Positions 1 to 25,425 of a stretch of DNA of 64,000 nt are shown one piece after another. The notes below the pieces were generated by a model, which saw nothing but the letters and a program-made list of their open reading frames with translations, ran no database searches and was not told where the DNA came from. The DNA lies in assembly GCA_028571685.1 (NCBI GenBank), contig CM053156.1, positions 82,277,049 through 82,341,048 on the forward strand, read 5' to 3'. Position numbers and translations under genes: made by a program. Source of the stretch: Heterohyrax brucei (lineage: Eukaryota; Chordata; Mammalia; Hyracoidea; Procaviidae). Positions within the stretch are counted from its first letter, which is position 1. Each line of letters starts with the position of its first letter.

Positions 1-81
1 CTGGGGGAGATGTCCAGGGGTGAGGACAGCATGTCACATCTTTCAAAGAACAATTTTCTAGGACTAGGGCTATGTTCTTAC

Positions 82-15560
<15,479 letters not shown>

Positions 15561-15962
15561 CCCTGCAGGGGAGACTCGGCGCGTGGAAAGTTTCAAGGAC
15601 TGGGCAGGGAGAGAGTGCTACAGAGATGCTGGTTGGAAGTGAGGGGCTTTCGAGTCCGCCAAAGAGACGGAAAGAGGCCCGCGGGCGTGGTGGAGCAGGC
15701 AAAGGAGGAGCGGGAAGCAGAGACGGTGTAGACAAGGATGCTCGAGGTGGCACCGGGCGGCAAGCTCCGGGCGCGATGTGCTGGACTCGAGCTGCGGCAG
15801 GGCCACCTTGCGGGCGAGTGCCCACCAAAAGAAGAGAAGAAGGGATGAAGGTCCTGAAGCCTGTCTGCACGTTGGACTTCTAGGGTCCGGAGCCGCGGGA
15901 TGGAGGTGTCACGGAGGGTGGAAGATCTGCTGCTGTCGCTGCTCTTGGCTCCTGTCCCACTC
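15561..15962 (-). other. CYP24A1: CYP24A1 predicted 5'UTR
   Basis: About 400 bp of GC-rich sequence between the start codon and the start site expected 25-30 bp below the TATA-like box at 15986-15996. The length is close to the roughly 400-nt 5'UTR I recall for the human mRNA. The exact 5' end is inferred, not visible. Confidence 0.6.
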
Positions 15963-15985
15963 CATGCGCCCCTGCCCCGGGACCT

Positions 15986-15996
15986 TGTATTTATGG
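15986..15996 (-). promoter_or_regulatory. CYP24A1 TATA-like box
   Basis: On the minus strand the sequence reads CCATAAATACA, flanked by GC-rich DNA. It sits about 430 bp upstream of the start codon and would place initiation near 15960. The two VDREs fall at about -155 and -260 from that point, which supports the assignment. Confidence 0.65.
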
Positions 15997-16018
15997 AAAC
16001 GGGGCAGGCCCGAGGTGG

Positions 16019-16023
16019 CCAAT
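16019..16023 (+). promoter_or_regulatory. Inverted CCAAT box of the CYP24A1 promoter
   Basis: CCAAT on the plus strand (ATTGG in gene orientation), about 60 bp upstream of the inferred start site. A GC box (GGGGCGG) follows at 16037-16043. Both are typical NF-Y and Sp1 positions; occupancy is not shown. Confidence 0.5.
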
Positions 16024-16114
16024 GAGAGCGCTGAGTGGGGCGGAATGGGCTTGGGCTGGAGAGGCCACCAGGGACGCGGACGGGGGGCGGAGGTGGAAAG
16101 CGATGGAGTCAGCG

Positions 16115-16129
16115 AGGTGAAAGAGTGCA
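16115..16129 (+). promoter_or_regulatory. Proximal vitamin D response element (DR3)
   Basis: AGGTGA-AAG-AGTGCA, two hexamers three bases apart, for the VDR/RXR heterodimer. The known rat/human proximal element is AGGTGAGTGAGGGCG at about -150, also read on the antisense strand. Here the first half-site is identical and the second differs but is at least as close to RGKTSA. It lies about 155-170 bp above the inferred start site. Confidence 0.75.
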
Positions 16130-16142
16130 TCCGCAACTCGGG

Positions 16143-16151
16143 TGACCGGTG
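16143..16151 (-). promoter_or_regulatory. Possible vitamin D stimulatory element (VSE-like)
   Basis: In gene orientation CACCGGTCA, matching the rat VSE (TGTCGGTCA) at 6 of 9 bases and sitting 13 bp upstream of the proximal VDRE, close to the rat arrangement. The position is more persuasive than the sequence. Confidence 0.35.
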
Positions 16152-16218
16152 CGCCGCAGCGCAGGAGCAGAGCGGACTCCGCCCCCGGAGATAACCCCTG
16201 GAGGCCCGCCGCCCCTTG

Positions 16219-16233
16219 AGTTCACCGGGTGTG
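16219..16233 (+). promoter_or_regulatory. Distal vitamin D response element (DR3)
   Basis: AGTTCA-CCG-GGTGTG, matching the distal CYP24A1 VDRE as I recall it from human (AGTTCACCGGGTGTG, antisense strand). It is 104 bp upstream of the proximal element and about 260-275 bp above the inferred start site. This pair drives the strong feedback induction of CYP24A1 by 1,25-dihydroxyvitamin D3. Confidence 0.8.
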
Positions 16234-16619
16234 GACCGAACTCGGCCGATCCGGTCCTCCCGCGGCGGTGGCGGCCGCGCAGTCCCGCGCTTGCACAATC
16301 CTCTGCAGGGCGGCGAGGTCTCCGAGTGCCGGAGCTGGCGGAGCCGAAAGGCTGTGTTGCAGCTCGCACGACAGCCTGCTCCTCCTGGGGAGCCGGCTTA
16401 GGGCTGAACTGTCGGTGGAGGGAGGCTCGCTGCCTGTACCCCTCGAGGCAGGGAGGATTTGAGACTTAATGCAATGCATCAAAAGGCGGACTTCACCTTC
16501 TTGTCTTAACCAGAGCAAAGTGAGTTGTATTCGTAGACTTGCCTCCCCGGTTGCTTCGTTTGGTGGCGTTGTGAAGGTTGAACGAATATGCAAAGTGTTC
16601 ATGACGGGGTTTAGTCCAT

Positions 16620-17301
16620 GAGCTCCCACTGTCCTCATGTTTTACGTACTGTAAATTATATAATCCAAGGAGTTGAACTACATAAAGAAGAACAGGACAT
16701 CAGGATTGTTAATAAAGACGCGTTAACAACCTGCAGTAGTTGCAATAGCACTTAAAATGCTCCCCATATAGCTTGCAGCAGCAGTGCTTCTATGGGGGCT
16801 ACCTCCCCCTTGTCGTTCAGCCCTCTCCCTCTTATTCCACTCCGACTCCGTGGGGCAAAAGCCAGACAGAGGCAGCTTCAAGCCACAGACCTCATCCACT
16901 GCCACACAACGGCCCACAAAGTCTACCCTGTTGTTACCTGCCTTTGAGTCGGCTCTGGACGCCTGCCGTAGACAGTAGGATAGGATCTTTGTGATCCGCA
17001 GCGTTTTCATTGGCTGATTTTCAGGAGTAGACGGCTGGGCCTTTCTTAACCCAGAAGTTCTGCTGAAACTCGTTCAGCACTGTAGCAACCTGCAACCTTC
17101 CAGTGACACCTGGGCGCCGGTGCTGTCTGTGAGTGAAGCGCTTCGGCTGAGAGTTGCAGTGGATTTCCGTGAGCATCCTGCCCTGAGCTCCCACTGTCCT
17201 TGTGTTTTACGTTCTGTAAATTATATAATCCAAGGACATGTGCTACATAAAGAAGAGGACATCAGGATTGTTAAAGAAGACTCGTTAACAACCTACAGTA
17301 A
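16620..17301. repeat. Direct duplication, about 118 bp, 565 bp apart
   Basis: GAGCTCCCACTGTCC at 16620 and 17185 begins two copies (16620-16738, 17185-17301) that share GTAAATTATATAATCCAAGG and the RTE segment that follows. The 445 bp in between is unique to this interval. Confidence 0.85.
16655..16738 (+). mobile_element. Short RTE segment (duplicate of the one at 17222)
   Basis: Reads CTACATAAAGAAGAACAGGA and GTTAACAACCTGCAGTA, the same RTE segment found again at 17222-17301. It is part of the 16620-16738 / 17185-17301 duplication. Confidence 0.6.
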
Positions 17302-17515
17302 AAATGGGACACAACCCTGCTTACTGAAAACGAAGAGATTCTGAAACACCGACTGAGGAAAATCAAAGATTTCAGCTTTCAGCGTGGAATTGACCTTAAC
17401 ATAAAGAAAATTCCTCAGAACTAGACTAATAAGCAACATGATGATAAATAGAGAGAAGACTGAAGTTGTCACGATTTCATTTTACTTGGATCTATAATTG
17501 GTGCCCATGGCAACA
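17222..17515 (+). mobile_element. RTE LINE internal fragment
   Basis: Colinear with the RTE region seen at 40080-40380 (AAGATTTCAGCTTTCAGCG, then AGACTGAAGTTGTCACG). Stops and small deletions break the frame. An AfroSINE follows directly. Confidence 0.75.
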
Positions 17516-17524
17516 GCAATATTG

Positions 17525-17702
17525 GGCAGGACCACGAGTTGCTGTCAAGCCAATCGTGACTTATGGCGACCCCGCATGTTAGAGAGTGGAACTGCATCCA
17601 TAGAACTTTCATGACCTGGTCTTTGGGAAGCAGACCACCAGGCCCTTCTTCTGAGATGCCCCTGGGTAATGGTTAACCACTGGAGCCACCCAGGCACTCC
17701 TA
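17525..17702 (-). mobile_element. AfroSINE, long variant
   Basis: GCTGTCAAGCCAATCGTGAC, AGACCACCAGGCCCTTCTTC, AACCACTGGAGCCACCCAGG; it abuts the RTE ending at 17515. Confidence 0.8.
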
Positions 17703-18484
17703 TGCTGTTGGGGGGAGCATAGTGAAAATACTGGTTTTATGTGCTGATGGTGGTCCTTTAGTTCCCCCCTGGGGCTCTTGCATCTGGAGAGCACCTGTCA
17801 CATAGTGAATGCTTCATAAATGATAATCTTTACTGATATTTTGACTGCACCTAACAACGTTGATATTTCCGCTGTTGGGTTATTTTTTTGTCTTGCTCTT
17901 TCTTTTCTTTCTCTCTCTGCAGGTATGCTGAGGAAGAAGGGAAAATAATTCCATGTTTATGGGGTTGTCATAATGTGTTACTACTATGCCACTTTACAAG
18001 GAGATGGCATTTCATCGTGACATAAACCTTCAGTAGATACTGGAGGTGCAGGCACTTGTGACTTGCCCAATAGCCAGCAGGGAAATTCCTGTTTCACGGA
18101 AATTGATTCCTTGTGTCCAGTGCTTGAAGGATTCCTATCATTTTATGCTAGTTAGGCAGATGACAGCACGACGAGTTCTTTGAAGTTCCATTGAGATTGA
18201 TGCTTACACAACCTCAGTGAGGTGCAGGTGAACGTAGAAGGCCTACTCTCAGCCTTGCCCCAGAAACTTACTCTCCTCGTTGGCCTCAACCCTCCTTCAT
18301 GCCTTAGCCTCGGTGAGTCACCCTGACCTTGTTGAGAATTACTAATGAGAGATCTTGAAGTGCCTTATAAATGCTTGCCACATTCCCAAGACAGGCCCAG
18401 ACCTTCCGGAAACCTTAGCAAGTCGTGGGATGGATAATTACACTCCTGCTATGGCCCTTGCACCAAGCAACCACAGGTGACAAA

Positions 18485-18511
18485 GTGTGTGTGTGTGTGT
18501 GTGTGTGTGTG
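18485..18511. repeat. GT dinucleotide microsatellite
   Basis: Uninterrupted run of 13 GT units 2.5 kb upstream of the CYP24A1 start site. Confidence 0.95.
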
Positions 18512-18624
18512 AGCATACTGTCAAGGGTAGTGTGCAGAGTTGGTGAGAGGGCGGTAGCTGGCTTCTCCTTACTGGAGAATGCAAATATAAGCCACCCAGG
18601 TGGTATAAATGCTTTGTGCTTGAC

Positions 18625-19105
18625 TACTGTCTTAGTCATCCAGCCCTGTGACAGCAGAAATACCGTAAGGGGATGGCTTCAACAAAGAGAAATTTATTCC
18701 CTTACAGCCCAGGAGGCTAGAAGTTCAAATTCAGGGCACCAGTTCCAGGGAAACTCTTTCTTCTTCTGTCAGCTCTAAGAGTAGGTCCTTGTCATCAAGC
18801 TTTCCCTGGTCTAGGGGTTTCTCAGTGCAGGGACCATGGGTCCAAAGGACAGGCTTCACTCTTGGTTCTTCTTTCTTGGTGGTAGGCGGTTCCTACATCT
18901 CTTCGCTCACTCTTCTCTTTTATATTTTACAAAACATTGAAGACACAGCCTAGTCTTGTAGATTGATGAGACAAGATTCACAACACATAGGAAAATCACA
19001 TCTGATCACACTGTGGTGGACAGTTACACAATACTGGGAATCATGGCCTAGCTAAGTTGATGCATAGTTTTTGGAGACACAATTCAATTCACAACATTCC
19101 TTTCT
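18625..19105 (+). mobile_element. Unassigned dispersed repeat, copy 2 (most complete)
   Basis: Starts CTGTCTTAGTCATCCAGCCC, contains CAACAAAGAGAAATTTATTC and GGGTCCAAAGGACAGGCTTC... and ends AGACACAATTCAATTCACAA. The end-to-end colinearity with the other two copies defines an element of about 480 bp. Confidence 0.7.
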
Positions 19106-19293
19106 TTAGCTCCCCCAAATACATGTCTTTGCCACATGTAAAAACATTCACCCCATCATATAGTACCAAGGTCTTAATGTCAAATACAAAATTCCTCGTC
19201 ATCAGTGAAATCTAGAATACAAGCTATCTATTTCCTAAATGCAGTGGTGGAACAAGCATAAGGTAGACATTTTCATTGCAAATGGGAGAAATT

Positions 19294-19671
19294 GGAAGGT
19301 GCCCCAACCCGCGGGGCGAATCAACGGAGGGACGAGGGGGAGCCTGTGAAAATGAAAGTGGAGCAAGAGACGTGAAGAAATGGAGGCAAGACAAAATTCT
19401 GATCAAGCCTCGAGGTTTTATTGTAGCAGAGTAATATATATAGAAGTTGGGGAGGGGAAGGGCTTAGGACCGGAAGATAGCTGGTATGAGACAGTTGGCG
19501 TTCTATGATTGGGCAGACAGTATGCCTGTACAGTTGACGTTAGGCAGTGACGCTGGGCAGTGACGCTGGGCAGTGACGCCGGGTAATCTTCGCGCACACG
19601 CATTTTCAGGGGCTTTCCAGACTTCCTGTTTTTTGGGGCCTGAAGTTTTTTCATGGCCCCCGACAGGAAGG
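19294..19671 (-). mobile_element. Solo endogenous retrovirus LTR with 6-bp target duplication
   Basis: A 366-bp element (19300-19665) begins TG and ends CA and is bracketed by GGAAGG at 19294-19299 and 19666-19671. In its own orientation (minus strand) it has a CCAAT box (19508-19512), a TATA-like run (about 19432-19443) and AATAAA (19417-19422) only some 10-15 bp further on, so R must be short. A 6-bp duplication and a polyA signal ahead of a short R are typical of class II (betaretrovirus-like) elements. No internal retroviral genes are present. It holds a 13-bp triplication at 19544-19582. It lies 3.3 kb upstream of the CYP24A1 start site and points toward it. Confidence 0.8.
19544..19582. 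repeat. 13-bp triplication in the LTR U3 region
   Basis: GCAGTGACGCTGG occurs twice exactly and a third time with one change (CTGG to CCGG). With TTGACGTT just before it (19533-19540), the stretch holds four TGACG half-sites of the ATF/CREB type. Confidence 0.85.
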
Positions 19672-19879
19672 AAAGAAGGGATAGCAGGCACCAAGCAAGT
19701 CGACGGAGCATATGACATTGGCTCTTGAGGGTTAAAATAATCCTCTGTTACCTGAAACCATTTAGGCAGTTGGTCCTACCCTCCAGAGTCTAGGTATTGA
19801 CCACATGCTCTGGATTCTGGGTGGAAGTCTTTCTGCTTTCGGCTTGCTTTCCAGACCCTCTGGAATGGCACCTGCTACT

Positions 19880-20060
19880 AACCTAAAGCCTGGTGGCCCT
19901 AAGGTCAGTGGATCAAATCCACCCAGTGTTACTGTAGAAGAAAAGTCTACTTCCATTATGATCGTAGGCAAGAAAACACTACGGAGAAATTCTGTTCTGC
20001 AACACAATGGATCACCATGAGTCAGAATCAGCTGGACGGCAATGGATTTATGGTGTTGTT
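19880..20060 (+). mobile_element. AfroSINE, long variant
   Basis: GTGGATCAAATCCACCCAGT B-box region and GGATCACCATGAGTCAGAAT tail. Confidence 0.75.
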
Positions 20061-20071
20061 GACCACAGTTT

Positions 20072-21067
20072 TGGAGTCTCTGGGTGATACAGTTAATGCT
20101 TTTGGCTGTTAACTGAGAAACTGGAGATCAAGTCCACCTACAGGCCCTTCAGAAGAACAGTCTACTACCAAAAAATCAGGAATTGGGGAGCAGAGCTAAG
20201 ATGCTAGAGTAATCAGATGCTTCCTGTGATCCTTCTAACAATGAAGACCTAAAAATAAGTATACAAAATAAAACAAAGTAATACAACATTCTAGGAGCCC
20301 TGAACATCAACTGGAAAGTTGAGAAATCAGACTCAGCAACAGGGAAGGGATAAGAGGTCCAGTGGTGCCTAAGACTGGCCAGAGCCAACCCAGCAGGAAT
20401 TGGCATCCCGCTGGGGGATCGGTGGCAACCAGCTGGTGAGCAGAGTGGTGGCGTTTGGAGAGTGTCTTCCTCAGGGGGAGAAGACTGAGCCATAGAAAGC
20501 CTGTTCATGCCTTCAGAATCAGTGAAATGCAGCATGTATCCTGCTACATAGGGATCAAAAACTTTCCTTCTGGCTAAACCTCTCTTCCTTTTCACAGGGC
20601 TTCCCCTTCCCTGCTCGGCACAGCTCCAGGCACCCTATTCTGATGCACTACATGAGCAGGAAGTAGGACCCCTTATGCATGTGATGACATTCTTCCAGAC
20701 TTGGAGTCGGAAAAATTTAACAAACAGGGGAGAAAAAAATCTGTCGGCTCCCCTAAGTTGGGAACTCAGGGCAGAAACAGATCCTTTGCCTAGGTGCAGA
20801 CATAATGAGTCCACAAACCTTGAAAGTCTTTCAGCACAGCCTACACCATCCAGTGCACCCACAATCTTACAGAAAAAGCTATCTACTAAGGAACAGGGAA
20901 CACATTAAGGTAACCACAAAGGACATTAACAACCCTACACATCAAAATGAAAAACAGGAAGCCTCAGCAAATAAAAAAATCAGGAATGGAAAACTCTATG
21001 GAGCACACTTCTCCTCTGACACACAGGGGGTCACCATGAGTGGAATCAGTTCCATGGCAACCGATTT
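20072..21067 (+). mobile_element. AfroSINE split by the L1 5'UTR-like insert
   Basis: Head 20072-20183 (GAGTCTCTGGGTGATACAGT), tail 20988-21067 (CTCTATGGAGCACACTTCTC, CATGAGTGGAATCAGTTCCA). Confidence 0.8.
20184..20973 (+). mobile_element. L1 5'UTR-like fragment inserted in an AfroSINE
   Basis: A 790-bp insert bracketed by the 14-bp duplication AAAAAATCAGGAAT (20170-20183 and 20974-20987). It begins GGGGAGCAGAGCTAAGATG, like the 5' start of mammalian L1s. It ends a few codons after an ATG (20946-20948, MKNRKPQQ) that looks like an ORF1 start, then runs straight into the A-rich duplication. L1 body and 3'UTR are absent. The AfroSINE reads continuously across the insertion point. Confidence 0.65.
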
Positions 21068-21087
21068 GAACATAGTCTCAGCTTAAA

Positions 21088-21300
21088 CAAGAAGTCCTTG
21101 AGTGATGCAAATGGTTAAGTGCTCGGCCACTGCCTGAAAGTCTGACTGTTGCAGTCCACACAGGAGTCCCTTGGCCATCTGCTCTTGGTAGGTCTCAGTC
21201 AGTACAAACCCTAGGGAACACAGGTCTACTATGAAGCATGTGGGGTCACCACGAGTTAGAACTGACTTCAAGGCAGCTGGGGTGCTGCTTGTTTGTATTT
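21088..21300 (+). mobile_element. AfroSINE, long variant
   Basis: AAGTCCTTGAGTGATGCAAA head and CACGAGTTAGAACTGACTTC tail. Confidence 0.75.
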
Positions 21301-21428
21301 TGGTGCTGAGAAGTTTTGTATAAATTTGAGCATGCATCCTAACTGTGAAATCTTGGACAACTTACTTTCCACATCTGTTGAATGAAGGTTGTTGCAACTA
21401 ATCTCAACAGTGAAGTTGAAGCAGGAGT

Positions 21429-21590
21429 CAGTTAATTGGGAAGCAAGATACTAACGGACTGTGCTGACTTACTAACCAGTAGTGCACAATTTCACCTCCA
21501 TCAAAACCAGGTGAAATTGAACACTACAGATTAGCAAGTGAGCACAAGGAAATTGATGCATAACTTGCTTACTGGGTATTCTGGCGCTGA
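21429..21590. mobile_element. Palindromic hairpin element (MITE-like), copy 1
   Basis: Inner arms 21469-21497 and 21509-21537 pair over 29 bp with few mismatches, around an 11-nt loop. Outer arms (GGAAGCAAGATA near 21439; TAACTTGCTTACTGGG near 21561) extend the hairpin to about 75 bp per side. It has no ORF and shares no sequence with AfroSINE. Confidence 0.7.
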
Positions 21591-21619
21591 GCACAAGATT
21601 CATAGAAATAGGAGTAATA

Positions 21620-21825
21620 GTAGCAGTCAATTTCATCATCATTTTGGACTCACAGTGACCCTGTAGGACAGAACTGCCCCATGCGGTCTCCAAGGCTGTC
21701 AGCTTTACAGGAGCAGATTACCAGGTCTCTTCTCCAGAGTAGCAGCTGGTAGCTCCATATCACTGATCTTTAGGTTAGCAACCAAGCACCTTAGCCACTG
21801 TGCCACCAGGCCTCCTCATTAATGC
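21620..21825 (-). mobile_element. AfroSINE, long variant
   Basis: GTGACCCTGTAGGACAGAAC, ACAGGAGCAGATTACCAGGT and TAGCCACTGTGCCACCAGGC. Confidence 0.8.
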
Positions 21826-22811
21826 TAAAACCAAAATCCCAACCAAATGCACTGCCATCCAGTCAGAGTATCAGCTAGTAACATTACTGACAGTATGCTT
21901 TGGGTTTTTAAAAATTCAGAGAATTGAGGCAACTTAGGTGTTTGTTATTAGAGTCTGCATTCAACTTGGTGCTTGTATTTCTACTCTGAAACTATGTAAT
22001 TGAATAATACAAAAAATAAAAACACTTGTGAGTTCAATTCCCAGGTCAGGCACTTAGCAGCTAGGTAAATCTCTCTCTAAGTCTCTGATGAAGACAAGTC
22101 ATTCAAAGTCCCTGATATACAAAGTGAAACCTGGGAGAGACGGATCCAACAAGACTGTGTCATTTTTCCTGGTCATGCAAATTTCCTGCCTTTGACTGAG
22201 TGCAGCCTTACCACTCCTCTGTTGGTCATTTTAGTGGAAAATGTTGAGTTTTCCTTCTTGGGCAGATTTCTGCCTTACACAGATTTTGAAGTCTGCAAGT
22301 TTTGCTGGCTTAATTGAAGTAAAAGCTCTAAAACTGTTCACTGTCATGGTTAAGAAGAAACACAGAGGAGATGAATCCTGAGAGAAAAGTATTAACACGT
22401 GGAACAGAACTTGAGATTCTTATGGAATCCAGACTTACTGGAGCCACTGATGCTGGATGATTCCTGGGAGACTATTATGATACTCTTTAGACCTGAAAGT
22501 GAAACTGTCCCCTGAAGTCACCCTTAAAAAAAGTACAGAAAGTCACCCTGGAGGACTGTGTTCTTTTTTCTTAAATTATCGCTCTGAGACCAAACAGCCA
22601 ACAGACCCTCTACAGCAGGGAAGATACAGCTGGAGGACAGGGAGGTGAGGTGATGCGGAGTAGGGAGTGGGGCCACTAGAGTGGGAGAAGTGAAAATGTG
22701 GACACAGCTGAAGAATGTCACCAACATCACTGAACATGGGACCTGGGGACTGGGAGCAGGTTTTTGCTGTGTATATTTCACCAGGTGGTGCAAACGGTTA
22801 CAGGCTTGACT

Positions 22812-22995
22812 GCTGTTGTTGTTACGCTGTTGAGTCAATTCCAACTAGAGTAACTCTACAGGAGGGAGTAGAGCTGCCCCATAGGGTTTCCAAGGCTATA
22901 AATCTTTATGGAAGCAGATTCCACATCTTTCTCCCACAGAGCGGCTGGTAGGCTGAAACCACTAACCTGTTAGCTAGCAGATGTGTGCTTAGGAC
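22812..22995 (-). mobile_element. AfroSINE, long variant
   Basis: GCTGTTGAGTCAATTCCAAC, CTGCCCCATAGGGTTTCCAA, GTTAGCTAGCAGATGTGTGC. Confidence 0.8.
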
Positions 22996-23002
22996 TCCCT
23001 GT

Positions 23003-23115
23003 AAAGATTACAGCCTTGGGAACCCTGTGGGGCAGTTCTACCCTGTTCTGTAGGGTTGATGTGACTCAGAATTAACTCTACAATAATGGATTTGATTTGA
23101 TGGTAAGGGGTGGGG
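23003..23115 (+). mobile_element. AfroSINE 3' half
   Basis: CCCTGTGGGGCAGTTCTACC and GTGACTCAGAATTAACTCTA; it forms an inverted neighbour of the copy at 22812-22995. Confidence 0.75.
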
Positions 23116-23329
23116 GTTGTGTCACAGCAGAGATGGTGATGTGTGCCATGATGAAAGGCTGCAGTCCAAGACAGAAAATCTAATCCCAGCATATGCGTGA
23201 CACAGCATCCAGGAAAGTTCTAGAAAAAATAGATTCAGACAAGATGAGTTGCATTAACACCTAATATTGAAGTCAGTAACGCTCAAGTAACAATCATTTG
23301 GTTTACATAAAATCAACCCAGACAGGGTG

Positions 23330-23525
23330 ATAGCCTGTGGTGGCACAAAGCTTGAGCTCTTGGTTGCTAACTGAAAGGTTAGTAGTTCAAACCCACAAGC
23401 AGCTCTTCAGAACGACCCAGTGATCTGCTCCCGTACAGACTGCAGGCTCAGGGACCCCGCGAGGAAGGTCTACTCAGTCACATGGAGTTGCTAGGAGTCA
23501 GAAGCCGATGGCGATGGCACATGAC
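23330..23525 (+). mobile_element. AfroSINE, long variant
   Basis: TGAAAGGTTAGTAGTTCAAA and GAGTTGCTAGGAGTCAGAAG. Confidence 0.75.
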
Positions 23526-24194
23526 AGTAACAACGTCATTTGAATAAGAATGGGACATTTGGATGACAGTTCTGCTTTCCAGTTCTTGAAAAATGAAATT
23601 GTTTCTGCACTTTCTTTCTTAAACAGCTGGGTGGACCCAACCGTTTCAGACATCTCTTAAGCATCTGAACTTGAGACTCAAGATGGTTGATGGAGGTCGC
23701 CCTCCCTGGTCCTGATTCAGCACGTCTCATGGCACACACAAGTTACGCATGTGTATACTAACAGCCATACAGATTTGACCCGCTGTAAGCTTGTTCCAAA
23801 CTCTTCTTTGGGAGCTGAGATGGTGATAATAACTAAAAGTGGGTTTGCAGAGACCAAGCCTTACTCTCTAAGAAAATCCCAGCTACCTTTCCATTGTTTT
23901 GCTCTAGGTAACTTGTTAGCTCAGCAGTGTGGGTAGGAATAGGCACCTCCTCCTTAGTCTGAAGAACAATTGTATTACAGTGTCACTGAGATAACACTAG
24001 TATCATTAAATGGTTATGAGGTGATCTTTGGTTCTGGAGAAAGGTTTTACGAGGGCTCTAGAGAAACAGTTAAAGCTTTAGAGCTCATCTCTGGCCGTTA
24101 GGAAATTCAGCAAAATTTAAAAGGAGCTAAAAAATTCACCTGCAATTAGAGCACCAAGAGATAACCAGTGAAACCACTTTAGAGAGAAAATTTC

Positions 24195-24790
24195 TTTTTT
24201 AAAAAAACATGTTTATTTTGTGGTTATTGTTGAGAATATACATAAGAAAACATATGTCAATTCAACCATTTCTATATGTTCAGTTCAGTGGCATTGATGA
24301 CTGTCTTCCAGTTGTAAAAACATTCTCACCCATTGTTTCTGAGCTGTTCTTTCCCCAGTGACTTAAACTCACTGTCCTCTAAGCTTCCTACCTAATCTAA
24401 AAAGGAATTCTTTTAGCCCTTTTTTAAAATTGTGCTTTAGATGAAGCTTTACGGAACAAACTAGCTTCTCTTTCAACAGTTCGTACACACATTGGTTAAC
24501 AACCTCTTGACGTGTTAACATTCTCCCTTCTCCAGCTTGGGTTCCCTATGACCAACTTTCCTGTCCCCCACCCCTCCCTTCTAATTGCCTCTAGGCTGGT
24601 GTGCCCCCGTAGTCTTGTTTTGTCTTATTATTGTGTCTAACCTTTGGGTTACCTCAAAGTATCATCATTACTGAGCTAAAAGGGTATCCAAGGCCATACT
24701 TAGGGTTTCTTTCTCCAACTTTAGACTCTACTGTTGAAGAGTAGCACACATACAAAAATGGAGTCCGTTTTGAAATTAAAAAAAAAAAAT
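24195..24790 (-). mobile_element. Retrotransposon 3' end, antisense, family not assigned
   Basis: Starts with an A-run and AACATGTTTATTTTGTGGTT, continues with TTCAGTGGCATTGATGACTG and ACTCACTGTCCTCTAAGC. Composition and lack of frames fit a LINE 3'UTR; I cannot assign it further. Confidence 0.4.
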
Positions 24791-25361
24791 CTATTACTTA
24801 AACATGGATTATCTTCAGAGTTGTAAACTTGGACATAAAGTATTTTACTCCAGGGTTGAAACAGTGTTAAAATTAAACCTATCTTATGATTACCCCTTTT
24901 CTTGTATTTTAAATAGAATTGTTTTATAGCATCTCGAGCAGATGAAGGTATTTCTTAGCAGTAAGACCTTTGGGAAAAGGATTTGCTCAGTTTTAATCAT
25001 TCATCTACTGAACCCATCACAGCACAAATTAAAACTGCCAACAGGTAAGACTATGTAGGAGTCATTCACATAACGGAAATGACGGGTGACACATGTTCAT
25101 GTACTGAAAACAGCCTTACCTGTGGTGGCAAGGTACAGGATAAAGGTGCCATATCTGATTGGTTTGTCAGTGTGTTCCTAGTTAGCACAATGACTGGTAG
25201 ATGACATTTGGGGTGCTTCACAGGTACGCAACCTGGACAGTCCCACAGGGCCTGTGCTCAGAAGGGTCCCTGGCTTGGCTATATGATTTGCTGTCATCAT
25301 TTTGAAATTCTTAATAATGTTTGAACACAGGGTACCACATTTTCACTTTGCACTAAGCCAA

Positions 25362-25425
25362 AAGCCAAGTGCCGTCGAGTCAGATCCGACTCATGGTGAC
25401 CCTAGGGGCCAAGGTAGAATTTGCA
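25362..25425 (-). mobile_element. AfroSINE tail fragment
   Basis: GTGCCGTCGAGTCAGATCCG and CTCATGGTGACCCTAGGGGC only. Confidence 0.75.

Noticed and set aside
15561..15596. In-frame upstream extension of the CYP24A1 start (12 codons)
   Set aside because: The upstream codon is TTG, not ATG, and the ATG at 15560-15558 aligns with the human start.
19418..19711. 97-codon open frame on the minus strand over the LTR
   Set aside because: It crosses the LTR end into unrelated flank and repeats low-complexity text from the 13-bp triplication; it is not a retroviral gene.
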